Below the pieces are notes generated by a model that ran no database searches, was not told where the DNA came from, and saw only the letters and a program-made list of their open reading frames with translations. Shown one piece after another: positions 1 through 8,224 of a DNA stretch of 10,364 nt; within the stretch, counting starts at the first letter, position 1, and every line of letters starts with the position of its first letter. Both the position numbers and the translations under genes were made by a program. Source of the stretch: Haplosporangium gracile (Eukaryota; Mortierellomycota; Mortierellomycetes; Mortierellales; Mortierellaceae). The stretch is taken from the NCBI GenBank assembly GCA_015499985.1, contig JAAAUF010001205.1, positions 1 through 10,364 on the forward strand. Reading direction: 5' to 3'.

Positions 1-140
1 GTTTAGATGTAATCTTTATGCTTTATGGGCATTTATTTTTATATCCTTTTGAACGATGGGGGCTGCCTGGTGAAAGGAAGTATTAGTTTACTGTACGCAC
101 ACCCACGACGCAATAAATTTCTTAAAAAAAAAAATCAATT

Positions 141-302
141 TGGCTTGCTCTTTACTCACTCCACACTCTTCTAGCCTTCCACTCCTTCTTTCGCGCTCAG
201 TCTTGCCCCCATCAAATTTAATCTCACATCAACCTCGCAATTACTTTCCTCCTTACCGTCATCGCAATTGTTTGCCGGCATCGTTTTTTACATTCGACAA
301 AA
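141..302 (+). promoter_or_regulatory. Pyrimidine-rich 5' leader and proximal promoter of the first F-box gene
   Basis: This stretch is rich in C and T on the plus strand and contains no ATG before the start at 303, as expected of a fungal 5' leader in which scanning reaches the first ATG. It follows an 11-base A tract (124-134), which could act as a nucleosome-excluding promoter element. The start has A at -3 (context gacaaaaATG), a favourable initiation context. No convincing TATA box at a fixed distance was identified; TATA-like sequence near 40 is weak. Bases 1-123 contain nothing I can assign to a gene. Confidence 0.45.
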
Positions 303-2273
303 ATGCCCTCTACTGCTTCACCTTACCAAACATCCTCACAATCACCGCAATTGACGCCTTCTCCTACTTTTACTCGACCTCCGTCGCCACTAGACATCCC
401 TGAGCTACTCGATCTCATCTTCTCCTTCATCAGCGAACACACCCTCAGGACAGCCGTCCTTGTCTGCCGACAATGGTATCATCTAAATCAGGACCGTTTA
501 TTTCGTGAGGTGACTTGGGATATCAACTGGAGTCCCTCTGCACCTAAGCAAGCCCTCAAGCAATTACCCGGTGCTGGACGATTGCTGTTGAGCTGCAGTC
601 AGGAAAGCCTCGAGTGGCGCGGTCCTGATTTGCATAATGCCCTCTTGGCCCTCCAGACACCTGCGCGCCAATGGACGACACTGTCACCCTTGACCTGGTA
701 TCGAAATACAGCAACAACGACAGCAAGATTCAATAATCACAGTCTTCTTCAGGAATTGGTTTTCATAACGGGACTCAACTTCAAGGATACAGCAATGGAC
801 CTTCTGCCCTTCCCGCAATCTCTGACCAGTCTGACCATTTACCAGGACGCGCGGGTTTCTTTGGATATTGGAAGGATCCTGGCCATTTGTCCACTTTTGA
901 GGAAGTTGCACCTATCCAGCAAGGTTATGGTGGTTTTTCGTGGACCATACACAAGTCAAGGAAAGGGCGCCCTTCAAGATACATTGCCCTTGCGGTCCCT
1001 GGTTCTTCAACACCCTGCAGTCCGCCAGTCATGGATGGAGGACTTGCTGGCGATCACGCCCCACCTTCAGGAACTCCAGCTTATCAACATCAAGGGCTAC
1101 AACGGCGCACCTTGGCATAGCCCCCGGTTTCGCGACTATCTTCAGGAACTTTCTCTTTGCAACCTCAGACAATTCCATTTCTCGCAGCATTGGAGCACTA
1201 TTGACGAACCTGACCAGGCAGAAATGACGTTTGTTGTTTGTCCCCTGGCAAAGGAGCGGTCTTTCCTCTGCTATGATTTGACGCCAGAGATTGTGAGCAT
1301 CTTGGCAGGGCAGTCGATCATGTTGACGACCCTCGAGATCCTCCTACCCTATGACGTGTATTGCTTCCGAGACGGCTGGCGGCGGGACTTACGTGATCAT
1401 GGATATTTGTACAATGTACGACTTTTACACCAGCTCCTCTGTGAATGTCCCAACCTTCGACATCTCAAGACGCTCAAGATACCTTACATGACTTACTGGA
1501 TGGATATTCACCGCCGTCTCGGTCATTACTCAGCTGCAGAAGGATATGGCCCCTCACGGTGTATGGTGAAGGCTGTGCCTGGGATTTGGATCTGTCGAGG
1601 ACTGGAGACTTTGGACCTTGACCTGCACATTCACGAGCGTGCAAGGATAAGAGGAAATTTGCATCTGAGAATCGCTTACGGATATGTGGCCCGAGTCTGC
1701 CCACGCTTACAGGACCTTCGAATCTCTTTTCCAAACCACTGTCTATTTTCATTTGGTTATGAAGATTGGGATTACAACCCGTTTATTCTAGCAGGAGGGC
1801 TTTGTTTAATTTCGAGCCTAGCCCGTTTGGAGCGTCTCCGGATAGAGTACAGACTTGGAGCTGTCGATTGCGAGCTCGCAGAATTGAACTGGTTGTGTCG
1901 ATCCGGCCACACGGAGGAGTACAGGGCGAGGAGGAGGGCGATTGTTGAAGACTGGAAAGAGCTTTGTGAAAGGGAAGTTGATGTGGAGAGTGCACGTTTG
2001 AGGAATGTTGCTGGGTTTCCTATTACCATGCTTGGATCAGGAGGCAGTGACGTCGAGTTGATGGATAGTTTGGAGAATCTGGGCCTTTTTCGGGACGTGG
2101 TGGATGTGGTGAAAGAGATGGACACGGACGAGTTTGACTGTCTACCAGAGTTGCGCCAACTTGCTTGTGGTCGCCATCTGGAACAGACTCCGGAGAAAGA
2201 GATGAGGTCAGTCTTTTATTCCGGGCCTTCTGGAATCGTCGGGGAATGGCTGTCAAAATGGGGCCTGCTTTAA
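303..2273 (+). CDS. F-box protein with LRR-like repeats, paralogue of the gene at 8225-10210
   Basis: Predicted substrate-recognition subunit of an SCF (Skp1-Cullin-F-box) E3 ubiquitin ligase; the target is unknown. The single uninterrupted reading frame gives 656 residues. Residues 1-28 are a Ser/Thr/Pro-rich lead-in. Residues 29-73 form an F-box: SPLDIPELL, then LIFSF, then the VCRQW signature and a closing REVTWD. From about 146 to 519 come irregular LRR-like strands, often preceded by CP or TP, for example CPLLRKLHLSS (196-206), CPNLRHLKTLKI (382-393) and CRGLETLDLDL (431-441). Residues 527-551 hold a basic ELNWL...RRR...W segment. Residues 590-639 are a tail with EMDTDE and PEKEMRS motifs that is nearly shared with the 8225-10210 protein. 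No signal peptide or membrane segment is evident, so a cytosolic or nuclear location is inferred. The ATG at 303 was chosen because the leader before it has no ATG and -3 is A. No intron is needed. Family assignment is strong, biological role unknown. Confidence 0.93.
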   Translation: MPSTASPYQTSSQSPQLTPSPTFTRPPSPLDIPELLDLIFSFISEHTLRTAVLVCRQWYHLNQDRLFREVTWDINWSPSAPKQALKQLPGAGRLLLSCSQESLEWRGPDLHNALLALQTPARQWTTLSPLTWYRNTATTTARFNNHSLLQELVFITGLNFKDTAMDLLPFPQSLTSLTIYQDARVSLDIGRILAICPLLRKLHLSSKVMVVFRGPYTSQGKGALQDTLPLRSLVLQHPAVRQSWMEDLLAITPHLQELQLINIKGYNGAPWHSPRFRDYLQELSLCNLRQFHFSQHWSTIDEPDQAEMTFVVCPLAKERSFLCYDLTPEIVSILAGQSIMLTTLEILLPYDVYCFRDGWRRDLRDHGYLYNVRLLHQLLCECPNLRHLKTLKIPYMTYWMDIHRRLGHYSAAEGYGPSRCMVKAVPGIWICRGLETLDLDLHIHERARIRGNLHLRIAYGYVARVCPRLQDLRISFPNHCLFSFGYEDWDYNPFILAGGLCLISSLARLERLRIEYRLGAVDCELAELNWLCRSGHTEEYRARRRAIVEDWKELCEREVDVESARLRNVAGFPITMLGSGGSDVELMDSLENLGLFRDVVDVVKEMDTDEFDCLPELRQLACGRHLEQTPEKEMRSVFYSGPSGIVGEWLSKWGLL

Positions 2274-2812
2274 ACATACGACTGGAGGTGTCATCAGACT
2301 TCTTTTTATTTTATTAGTTCTGCGGAGAGAGAAAGCAATGTGTGCCCTTTTCATATCCATTGCTAAGAAAACACCAAAAGTATGTATTTCTAGTATTGCC
2401 AGATATCAGGAGTTTTTACTTATTCCGTTCTTTATTCATTCATGCAAATAAAGCAAATGAGTTTTCCATTGTTGCTGCAAGACTTTATCTGTCGCCGTGA
2501 ACGAAGATAACAAGAATTGACAAGTACAAGATCTTTCTTCTCCTTTGTCATCGCTGTGTTTGCGAAAACAAGATTCCCGAGCGTCAAATGAAGAGCAGTG
2601 GCAAAATCAAGGCCATCCAATTGGACGGGAGTCATTTGCATTAAAGTTCGCACTCTGTTGTCTGATCAACTGTCTTCCCCCTTTTCTTTTCATCTCCCAC
2701 CACTCTCTCTTGCATTCTCATTCATTCATTCATCTATTCGTTCGTCCACTCACCTGATTCATCTCTTTTTCTTGAACCATTCACACCCTACTACCCGTTC
2801 TACCTGCATCAG
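2274..2812. other. Intergenic region between the first and second F-box genes
   Basis: These 539 bases hold the presumed 3' UTR of the first gene (AT-rich, 2274 to about 2460) and the promoter and leader of the second. A CCAATTGG palindrome, which contains a CCAAT box on both strands, lies near 2608-2615, about 200 bases before the next start. From about 2640 the plus strand becomes CT-rich and is free of ATG up to 2813. It includes a short CATT microsatellite of about 3.75 units at 2719-2733. Open frames in this stretch are low-complexity and run into the following gene in the wrong frame, so I do not call them genes. Confidence 0.5.
2447..2452 (+). terminator. Possible poly(A) signal AATAAA of the first F-box gene
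   Basis: A canonical AATAAA hexamer lies about 175 bases beyond the stop at 2273 in AT-rich sequence, a reasonable 3'-UTR distance for a fungal gene. The hexamer can occur by chance in such sequence, so this is tentative. Confidence 0.3.
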
Positions 2813-4897
2813 ATGTCACCCATCGGCAAGATGTTCGACATTCTCGAACTCACAACACTCCTCGCTGACGAGCTCTCTCAGCACGACTTATCCCTCTGCT
2901 GCCGGGTCAGCAAAATCTTCTCCCCACACCTCTGGCACTCCATCACCATCCACCCAAACGACCCCATCCTCAAATTTCAATCCCCCGAAGGACGCGCAGG
3001 ACTCATCCGCAACGGTCATCACATCCGAATCCTCCAAGCATACAGCCCCTTCGCCCTCGAGCCCTTTGTCGAATCTGGCTCCACGTGTACAAACCTTGTC
3101 TCTCTCGACGTGAACCACAGCGTCGATCAATTCACAGGAAAAGTGACCGTTACCAGGACTCTTCAGATGCTTTCGAGGAGAAGGAGGAGGGATCCAATTG
3201 GTGCTGGGCAGAGGCAGATTTCTCGCATGATAGTTTCTTCTTTACGCCCGGCACCAGATGGTTCCGTACCTGCCCCGATTGAATCTAGAGTGTTCGAATT
3301 CTTTGCATCTCCTGAATCTAGTATGACCGATGCTCTTGCGTTCAATAGCATATCCGGCACTTATTCTGATTCAACTGGAAGGGTCAGGACTCCTCTTTCA
3401 GCGCTCTATCACTGGCTCAGTCCTCCCGCTTCTTCCTTGACTGGGTTGCCTGGAGTCACCTTTTCCTCCGTGGCAACAGACCCTGCTTTTCCTACCATTG
3501 AGGGAACACGCAGTTACGCCGAGTCAAACAGCATCAGTGAAACGAACCTGATCTCTATTCTCGAACGCAACCCGCAACTAGAGTTCTTGGTCGTACCTTC
3601 GCATTGTTTGGATTGCGAGGCCATCGTCAAGCTCGCCGCAGAGTCGCTTCTCTCCCTGAAGGAGTTCTATTCAGACACTGATTTCCAATGGCAAGGACCC
3701 ACCATCAACTTCTCGCTGCGTGAGCATTGCAGGAAGACTCAGGCCCAAACTGGCACCGCCCTAGAGGCTGTGGAGGGGCGCCTCCAGTCCGCCGCGGGAA
3801 AGTTGTTGCATCCGCTCTTGAGCGACTATCCGAGGTTGAGAGAGTTGCAGATGGATATTTATGGGAGGGTCCATCATGACACGTTGGAACGGATCCGTTT
3901 GGCCGACAGGAGGCTTACCTACCTGGAGATGACCCATGGGTGTCAGTCGGGGGTCACCCAGATCCTAATGCGTGCTTCGCCTCTGAAGCACATCCAGATG
4001 ACACGAGACTGGGGGAGTGACGCCCAGGGAGCCTACGACAGCAAGGACAGTGCGACTAAAAAAGCCTTTCTCAGGCACGCCCCGACATTGGAGCATCTCG
4101 AAACTGGTGCCTGCAACTTCCCCGAGGAGATCCTTCAAGCCTTACTGCAGTCCAGTCCATCTCTTCGCACCCTCAAGACCATGCAAGAATATAACTATCA
4201 TCTACCCTCCAAGGAGGTAGAACTGGATGCCTTACGGGTCATCAAAACGCCTTGGATCTGTACTCAGCTCGAAGAATTCAAGTGCAGAATTCTCAACGTC
4301 ACGCGCCCAGACGTTGTCATCACTCCTTTCGATAACGTCTTTCCCGATCCTCCTCCTCCTCCTGGTGCTCTCCCTGGTCTTGTTGCTGCTCAAGATCAAG
4401 GACCATTAGCAGGCGCAATGCTGATTGCCCAACAAGAGAGCCATGCTGTCCAACGACGAGTCCTCAGACAAATCGGTCAGCTGACCCACCTCCGAAAGCT
4501 GAGTCTCGGAAGACTTGTCCACAACGACAACAATCCGGAGTACTCACGACTGGAGATCAGGGGCATTCGTACAATGGCTGTCGATGAGAATTTTGATTGG
4601 AGGTGTTTGGAGCTCACCCTCGAGAGTGGACTTGATGAGTTGTCCAGATTGAAGCAGCTGAAGGAATTGTGGGTCTATAAGATGGCACACCGGATTGGGT
4701 TGGCCGAGATTCGCTGGATGGTTGAAAACTGGCCACGGTTGAAAATTATTGGAGGGCTGATGTACGAAGACAGTAATCGTGAGGTGTATGGTGGTGATGA
4801 TGGTGATGAAGTGGGCGTAGTTGGTTCACTGGAGGAAGACGTGCCCGAGCATGTCAAATGGATCAAAAAGAACAGACCCGACATTCAGCTGTGTTAG
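2813..4897 (+). CDS. F-box-like/LRR-like protein of a second subfamily, with low-complexity insert
   Basis: Probable SCF ubiquitin-ligase substrate receptor of 694 residues in one open frame. An F-box-like segment sits at the extreme N-terminus, residues 7-48: MFDILEL, a leucine-rich helix, LCCRVSKIF, then HLWHSITI. LRR-like strands follow, such as NPQLEFLVV (253-261), YPRLRELQMD (339-348), APTLEHLE (423-430), SPSLRTLKTM (448-457) and LTHLRKLSL (557-565). The C-terminus has a LESGLDELSRLKQL block (603-616), then ENWPRLKIIGGL (638-649) and an acidic stretch (about 661-676), an ending I associate with Mortierella F-box proteins. Residues 121-240 form an insert beginning with a five-arginine run and rich in Ser, Thr and Pro; PDPPPPPG lies at 511-518. 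The first ATG (2813) has C at -3, whereas the ATG at 2831 (Met7) has A at -3 and begins the domain directly, so the true start may be 2831. It shows no close relation to the flanking F-box genes beyond fold type. Confidence 0.9.
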   Translation: MSPIGKMFDILELTTLLADELSQHDLSLCCRVSKIFSPHLWHSITIHPNDPILKFQSPEGRAGLIRNGHHIRILQAYSPFALEPFVESGSTCTNLVSLDVNHSVDQFTGKVTVTRTLQMLSRRRRRDPIGAGQRQISRMIVSSLRPAPDGSVPAPIESRVFEFFASPESSMTDALAFNSISGTYSDSTGRVRTPLSALYHWLSPPASSLTGLPGVTFSSVATDPAFPTIEGTRSYAESNSISETNLISILERNPQLEFLVVPSHCLDCEAIVKLAAESLLSLKEFYSDTDFQWQGPTINFSLREHCRKTQAQTGTALEAVEGRLQSAAGKLLHPLLSDYPRLRELQMDIYGRVHHDTLERIRLADRRLTYLEMTHGCQSGVTQILMRASPLKHIQMTRDWGSDAQGAYDSKDSATKKAFLRHAPTLEHLETGACNFPEEILQALLQSSPSLRTLKTMQEYNYHLPSKEVELDALRVIKTPWICTQLEEFKCRILNVTRPDVVITPFDNVFPDPPPPPGALPGLVAAQDQGPLAGAMLIAQQESHAVQRRVLRQIGQLTHLRKLSLGRLVHNDNNPEYSRLEIRGIRTMAVDENFDWRCLELTLESGLDELSRLKQLKELWVYKMAHRIGLAEIRWMVENWPRLKIIGGLMYEDSNREVYGGDDGDEVGVVGSLEEDVPEHVKWIKKNRPDIQLC

Positions 4898-4963
4898 TAA
4901 TTTCCCCAGCGGAAAATATAAAAGAAATAGTTAATATCTGCCTGTGACCCCTTGACAGAAAAG

Positions 4964-4976
4964 AAAAAAAAAAAAA
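4964..4976 (+). repeat. Homopolymeric A tract (13 A) downstream of the second F-box gene
   Basis: Thirteen consecutive A residues, preceded by AGAAAAG, lie 66 bases past the stop of the 2813-4897 gene. It could be an ordinary poly(dA) tract. Because the gene is intronless, it could also be a fossil poly(A) tail of a retrocopy, though I did not find matching direct repeats that would support this. Confidence 0.6.
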
Positions 4977-5360
4977 GCGATCGCGGAAGTACAGGTCTCT
5001 AGAAATTACCGCTCTTTCACTCCCTTCGCAGCTCGAATGAACAATTCTGGTAAAGACAATTGTTTCAGCGACCCAAGGATAAGATTTGACGACGGTAGAC
5101 GTGCCTCTGAATGATCGACACTAATAAATTAGCAAACAACATTCATCAAACGCGGATGATAGCTCATTACCATACAAATTCACACTACCTTCATTTTTTA
5201 TGACTGGGTGCATATACTGTAATCCAGAAAAATATATTTCATCAGCGCATCGCTCCCCCGCTGGGCTTAGACACTAGAGCGTATGTTGGTGTTTCTCTTT
5301 TTCTTCTACGTTGTTTTTCCCAGAGCCTATTCTATGATCTCTTACATCCTTTCTGCATCG

Positions 5361-5375
5361 CCTGGCGAAGCCAGG
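5361..5375. repeat. Perfect short hairpin CCTGGC-GAA-GCCAGG
   Basis: Six-base arms pair perfectly around a three-base loop. It lies about 75 bases beyond the stop of the minus-strand pseudogene, in its presumed 3' UTR. There is no T run suggesting a factor-independent terminator, and such terminators are not used for fungal mRNA. Its function is unknown and it may be chance. Confidence 0.45.
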
Positions 5376-5448
5376 TAAGCGAGCCATCAGGCCTGTGAGC
5401 CAATTAGTTGGAACAAAAATGCGCCATAGTCCTCGGGACTTCAGTATG

Positions 5449-7310
5449 TTAGATATTAAATGCGGTTAAATGTGCTGGCAGATTTGACTGCAGGAACCTG
5501 TAGATATGTTCCGTCGATAGAATCTCCCCCACAAGCTGGACACGACTCGCAGTCAGAGATCTCTCTATCCCCAATGCGAGTCTGATAGACACGCCACCAT
5601 ATCTCTCGTACAGTCTTTGAGAATGCGATCCCAGCTGCACAATCTGCCGATCTGCAAACTCTTGACTCCTACTTGCCAGACTCGCCTCTCCTGCTTCATC
5701 ATATGCGGCTCCTTGGATAAAAATAACCTGAAGCTGTGACAGGTTAATTGCCCCCAGCATGGCGACGATTGTGGACGATCCGACAAAGAGCAGGTGGAGT
5801 CGTTGCAAGTGGAAGACCTTGACAACGTCGACAAAGCCGTAATCGTAATCGTTCAATCCGCGGATTCGCAATGACTGGATCTGACATCCCTTGGATGGAT
5901 TCAGTACTACATCTCAGAGTTGTCCCAATTTGGCGATTGTGGCGTATGTGATAGAGAGCGACTTTAGAGTAATAAATTCGCAGACATCAAGAAGAGAAAG
6001 CGTCTGCTGGTTGCATCCAAAGTGAAGGAGGTTGAGACGGGGCATAATCGACGACAGGTGTTTGAGGGAGGATGGAGTCAGGAGTGCTTGGAGATTGAGG
6101 TGGGTCAACTTTGAAGAGTAGATCTCATCGATATGTGGGTCAGATACTCGCCGCTCAATCCCGAGAGAAGACAAAGTATTCTCAGAATTTGCCGCAAGAG
6201 GAGTCAGGTCGACCCTATCACCAGCCACAGATAGGTCAAGAATGATAAGCACCTCGAGGTATGCATGGGATCGACGGATTGAGTTTTCGACAAAGGCTTG
6301 ATCTAGACCCCACGTGATGCAAACCAACTCCTTCAGCGGCACTGGGTCACCCCAGGCACGGTGACCTCCATACACAGATGTTGATGATAGATCCCAGTCG
6401 ACAACATGTAATCGTTGCAGCTTCTTCAGAGAGTAAACTGCATGATGAAGATTGGTATCCATTGGATTCACATAGTGCTGTGATTTCATCCAAAGATCAC
6501 CCGTTAATTGCAAGCCAACCAGCTCCGGATAGAGTTACAGGATGTTTGTCAGTCGATCCAGGTCTTCTTCAATGAGTTGTCCATGAAAGTGAAAACTCTG
6601 AAGTGACGAGAAGGATTTGTTGGAAGGTAGACTTGATGTGCGAGGGCCGAGGAGGTACAGGCTGGAAAAATGTAGGCGTGGCAAGGCCCCGTTGTGCAGA
6701 AGGCCGAGAAAGGAGTGGTACCGTTCTTTGCCGGGTCCAAGGATGCGGTGATGACGCTCGATGTGTTGTTGTCCTTCAAATCCAGAGAAGACGACTCGAC
6801 ACTAGACTTGGCGAGCATGTCGACTAGCAGCGCCAGATCCGATGAACCAAAGTCCCAGTCAAGTGTGATATTCAGTATTTCGATCGCCGATGCTTATGGC
6901 GTTGATTCGCTGCTGGTTCACAATCAATCGATCGATTGTCATTATTGGAGGAGAGTTCAAAGGGACATGTGTAGCAGAGGAAGAGATAACGTTGATAATA
7001 TCGTCCGGAAAAGAGCAATTCTGCTAGGGTCATATCTAACAAGATGAACAATGTTTTAAGGAAAACAAGGGGAAATGAAGCACGCCGCATTAGTGTGATC
7101 CCTGTATCATCAGTGCTTTCTTCGAGAGGATCGGAAAAAAATATATTCTTACGGCTGCTCTGACTCATCCTCAAGGTAGTTTAAAACAACACCGTTGACC
7201 TTGAACCAGATAACGTCAGGGAAGTTGTCGAAAACGTTAGTGCGGCGTGATGCCCAGTGTGGTGGTTGTACAGGGGGAAAAAGAGGGCGACATTGGTGCT
7301 ACTTTGTCAT
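5449..7310 (-). pseudogene. Decayed LRR-like (F-box family related) gene, two exons, six lesions
   Basis: Read on the minus strand, a start in good context (caaaaATG at 7310) opens exon 1, which ends at a GTAAGA donor (7152). Exon 2 runs from 7035 to a TAA at 5449. The conceptual product would be about 580 residues, close to active family members. Lesions: TAG as codon 4 (7299-7301); a one-base loss near 6957-6962; a one-base gain near 6888-6894; a one-base loss near 6720-6728; TAA at 6535-6537; TGA at 5914-5916. Coding character continues across each one. Examples are ILNITLDWDFGSSD before the third frame change, LPRLHFSSLYLLG after it, FSSLQSFHFHG then YPELVGLQLTGDLW across the TAA, and LKSLSITYATI then IQSLRIRGL across the TGA. 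LRR-like strands recur through exon 2 (LKKLQRLHVVDWDL, SSKLTHLNLQAL, MPRLNLLHF, LQRLHLLF). Exon 1 shows no F-box; it carries FPPVQPPHW and PDVIWFKVNG. The exact frame-change positions are inferred. Assembly error could explain some indels but hardly all six lesions. Confidence 0.8.
7036..7152 (-). other. Predicted 117-base GT-AG intron in the LRR pseudogene
   Basis: On the minus strand the donor GTAAGA (from 7152) immediately follows ...GAG CAG CC, so the apparent stop TAA at 7149-7151 falls inside the intron. A CTAAT branch-like element lies at 7089-7093, with another candidate (CTTAA) near 7056-7060. The acceptor TTGTTAG ends at 7036. Splicing joins CC to A and continues in frame as PYDPSRIALFRTIL. 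Two further AGs lie 12 and 15 bases downstream in the same frame (…CCTAGCAG), so alternative acceptors would remove only four or five residues. The length fits a fungal intron. Confidence 0.65.
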
Positions 7311-7368
7311 TTTTGTATGTGGTTGAATGTGTGTGAGTAGATGGGAAATATTCCTTTGCGATGAAGAG

Positions 7369-7377
7369 GATATATAG
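7369..7377 (-). promoter_or_regulatory. TATA-like box upstream of the LRR pseudogene
   Basis: The minus strand reads cCTATATATCc about 60 bases before the pseudogene's ATG at 7310. The minus strand on both sides of it is pyrimidine-rich, like the leaders of the intact genes in this window. Its placement suggests a former core promoter that is still recognisable; whether it is still active cannot be judged. Confidence 0.4.
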
Positions 7378-8029
7378 GTGATTAAGAAGGATTGGATGCG
7401 GGGATGATGCTAGGGATAGGAGGATGATATAATGCAGGCTAATGGAAGGCAAAAAGGGGGAACTGAGGGCGAGGTGGCGAGCTAGTGAGTATGAGTGCGA
7501 GAGCACAAACATATTCGGAAATAGATCTCGCTTGTTATGCATGTAATGCGTCTAGGCGCAGGTCGACGGCGCTCGTGGTTAGCTAGTTCACAGAGTCTGG
7601 TGGTGATGGCCAAATTCGGCGTTCAGGTACCTTCAGTTATTGAACCTGACACGCTTGCGTTCAATCACTTATGAGTGGAATGGAATTCTGAAGATGCGGT
7701 CAATATCGAGAGGATGACTTCGAGTGTGCAATGGAACCTGGACGTGTATTGCAAGCAGCCTTCTTTTTTCATTGCGGCGGTGAGTGAAGTCGGCGGGTCT
7801 TTTTCAAACACAAAACAAGTCAGCTAGCCACCACGAGGGAACATTAAAATATTGCCCAAAGTTAAAAAATGAAAGGGAGACGAAAAGGGAGGGCTCTGTT
7901 ACGAATGCAGCTGACAAGAAACAACGCCCATCACCATCACGGGGTTGTGACGGGTATTTTGATGGCTGCATGGTCACCACCGTCAACAAACACGCTTCTT
8001 GCTTACCCATTCACTCCTTGTCATGAACT

Positions 8030-8224
8030 CTTTTTCATTCACCCTTCACGTCATTCACACCCATCATCCTGATCAATACCCTCACCTACGCTCGCATTCA
8101 ATTTCAGTTTCATTTACTGCTCCAGCATTCACAATTCTTTTGCCACAACACTCACATTCACTCGCATTCACTTTTCCTTCAACCCTTCCCTGCCTCTTCT
8201 CGGACACTCTGACCACAACAAACG
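8030..8224 (+). promoter_or_regulatory. Pyrimidine-rich 5' leader of the third F-box gene
   Basis: The plus strand is strongly C/T-rich, with recurring ATTCAC-type words and an exact repeat of CTCGCATTCA at 8091-8100 and 8161-8170. There is no ATG between 8026 and the start at 8225. The start context acaaacgATG has A at -3. An ATG at 8023 in another frame stays open past the main start to 8499, so the transcript probably begins downstream of it. Confidence 0.45.

Larger units (their letters stand above)
4898..5448. other. Intergenic region between convergent F-box gene and LRR pseudogene
   Basis: These 551 bases lie between the 3' ends of the plus-strand gene (stop at 4897) and the minus-strand pseudogene (stop at 5449), so they should hold two 3' UTRs. 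The sequence is AT-rich with stops in all frames and I see no coding segment or tRNA. Notable items, listed separately, are a 13-A tract at 4964-4976 followed by a GCGATCGC palindrome, and a perfect hairpin at 5361-5375. Confidence 0.5.
7311..8224. other. Divergent intergenic region between LRR pseudogene and third F-box gene
   Basis: The first part (7311 to about 7540) is purine-rich on the plus strand, that is a CT-rich leader and promoter for the minus-strand pseudogene. The middle (about 7540-7800) has no repeats or coding signal that I can support; a short TCAGGT/ACCTGA inverted pair at 7623-7649 is probably chance. From about 7980 to 8224 the plus strand is CT-rich and leads to the F-box gene. 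Open frames on both strands here are low-complexity (Ser/His/Pro/Leu) and are not called as genes. Confidence 0.5.

Noticed and set aside
140..403. 87-residue open frame overlapping the first F-box start
   Set aside because: It begins with TTG, not ATG, is low in complexity, and overlaps the F-box gene in another frame with no domain-like content.
2598..3113. 171-residue Ser/His/Pro-rich open frame upstream of and into the second F-box gene
   Set aside because: Composition is that of a translated CT-rich leader plus an out-of-frame shadow of the real gene.
5355..5425. Hairpin-containing stretch considered as a tRNA
   Set aside because: No T-loop GGTTCRA-type signature, and the cloverleaf arms cannot be placed around the hairpin.
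6549..6818. 89-residue minus-strand frame as a separate gene
   Set aside because: Only its upstream half is protein-like and it fits between two frame changes of the pseudogene; the downstream half is an out-of-frame shadow.
6925..6938. 14-base perfect palindrome CAATCGATCGATTG
   Set aside because: It falls inside former coding sequence of the pseudogene and is explained by the codons there; no paired site was seen elsewhere.
7081..7250. Imperfect inverted pair CACGCCGCAYTA (about 7081-7092 and 7238-7249) as transposon ends
   Set aside because: Arms are short with a mismatch, and one lies in exon 1 and the other in the intron of the same pseudogene; no target duplication or transposase-like content between them.
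7237..7542. 101-residue minus-strand open frame
   Set aside because: Low-complexity translation of the pseudogene's CT-rich leader; its 3' part overlaps exon 1 of the pseudogene in a different, less protein-like frame.
7784..8072. Small plus- and minus-strand frames in the divergent intergenic region
   Set aside because: No recognisable motif, biased composition, and no consistent start context; best explained as promoter sequence.
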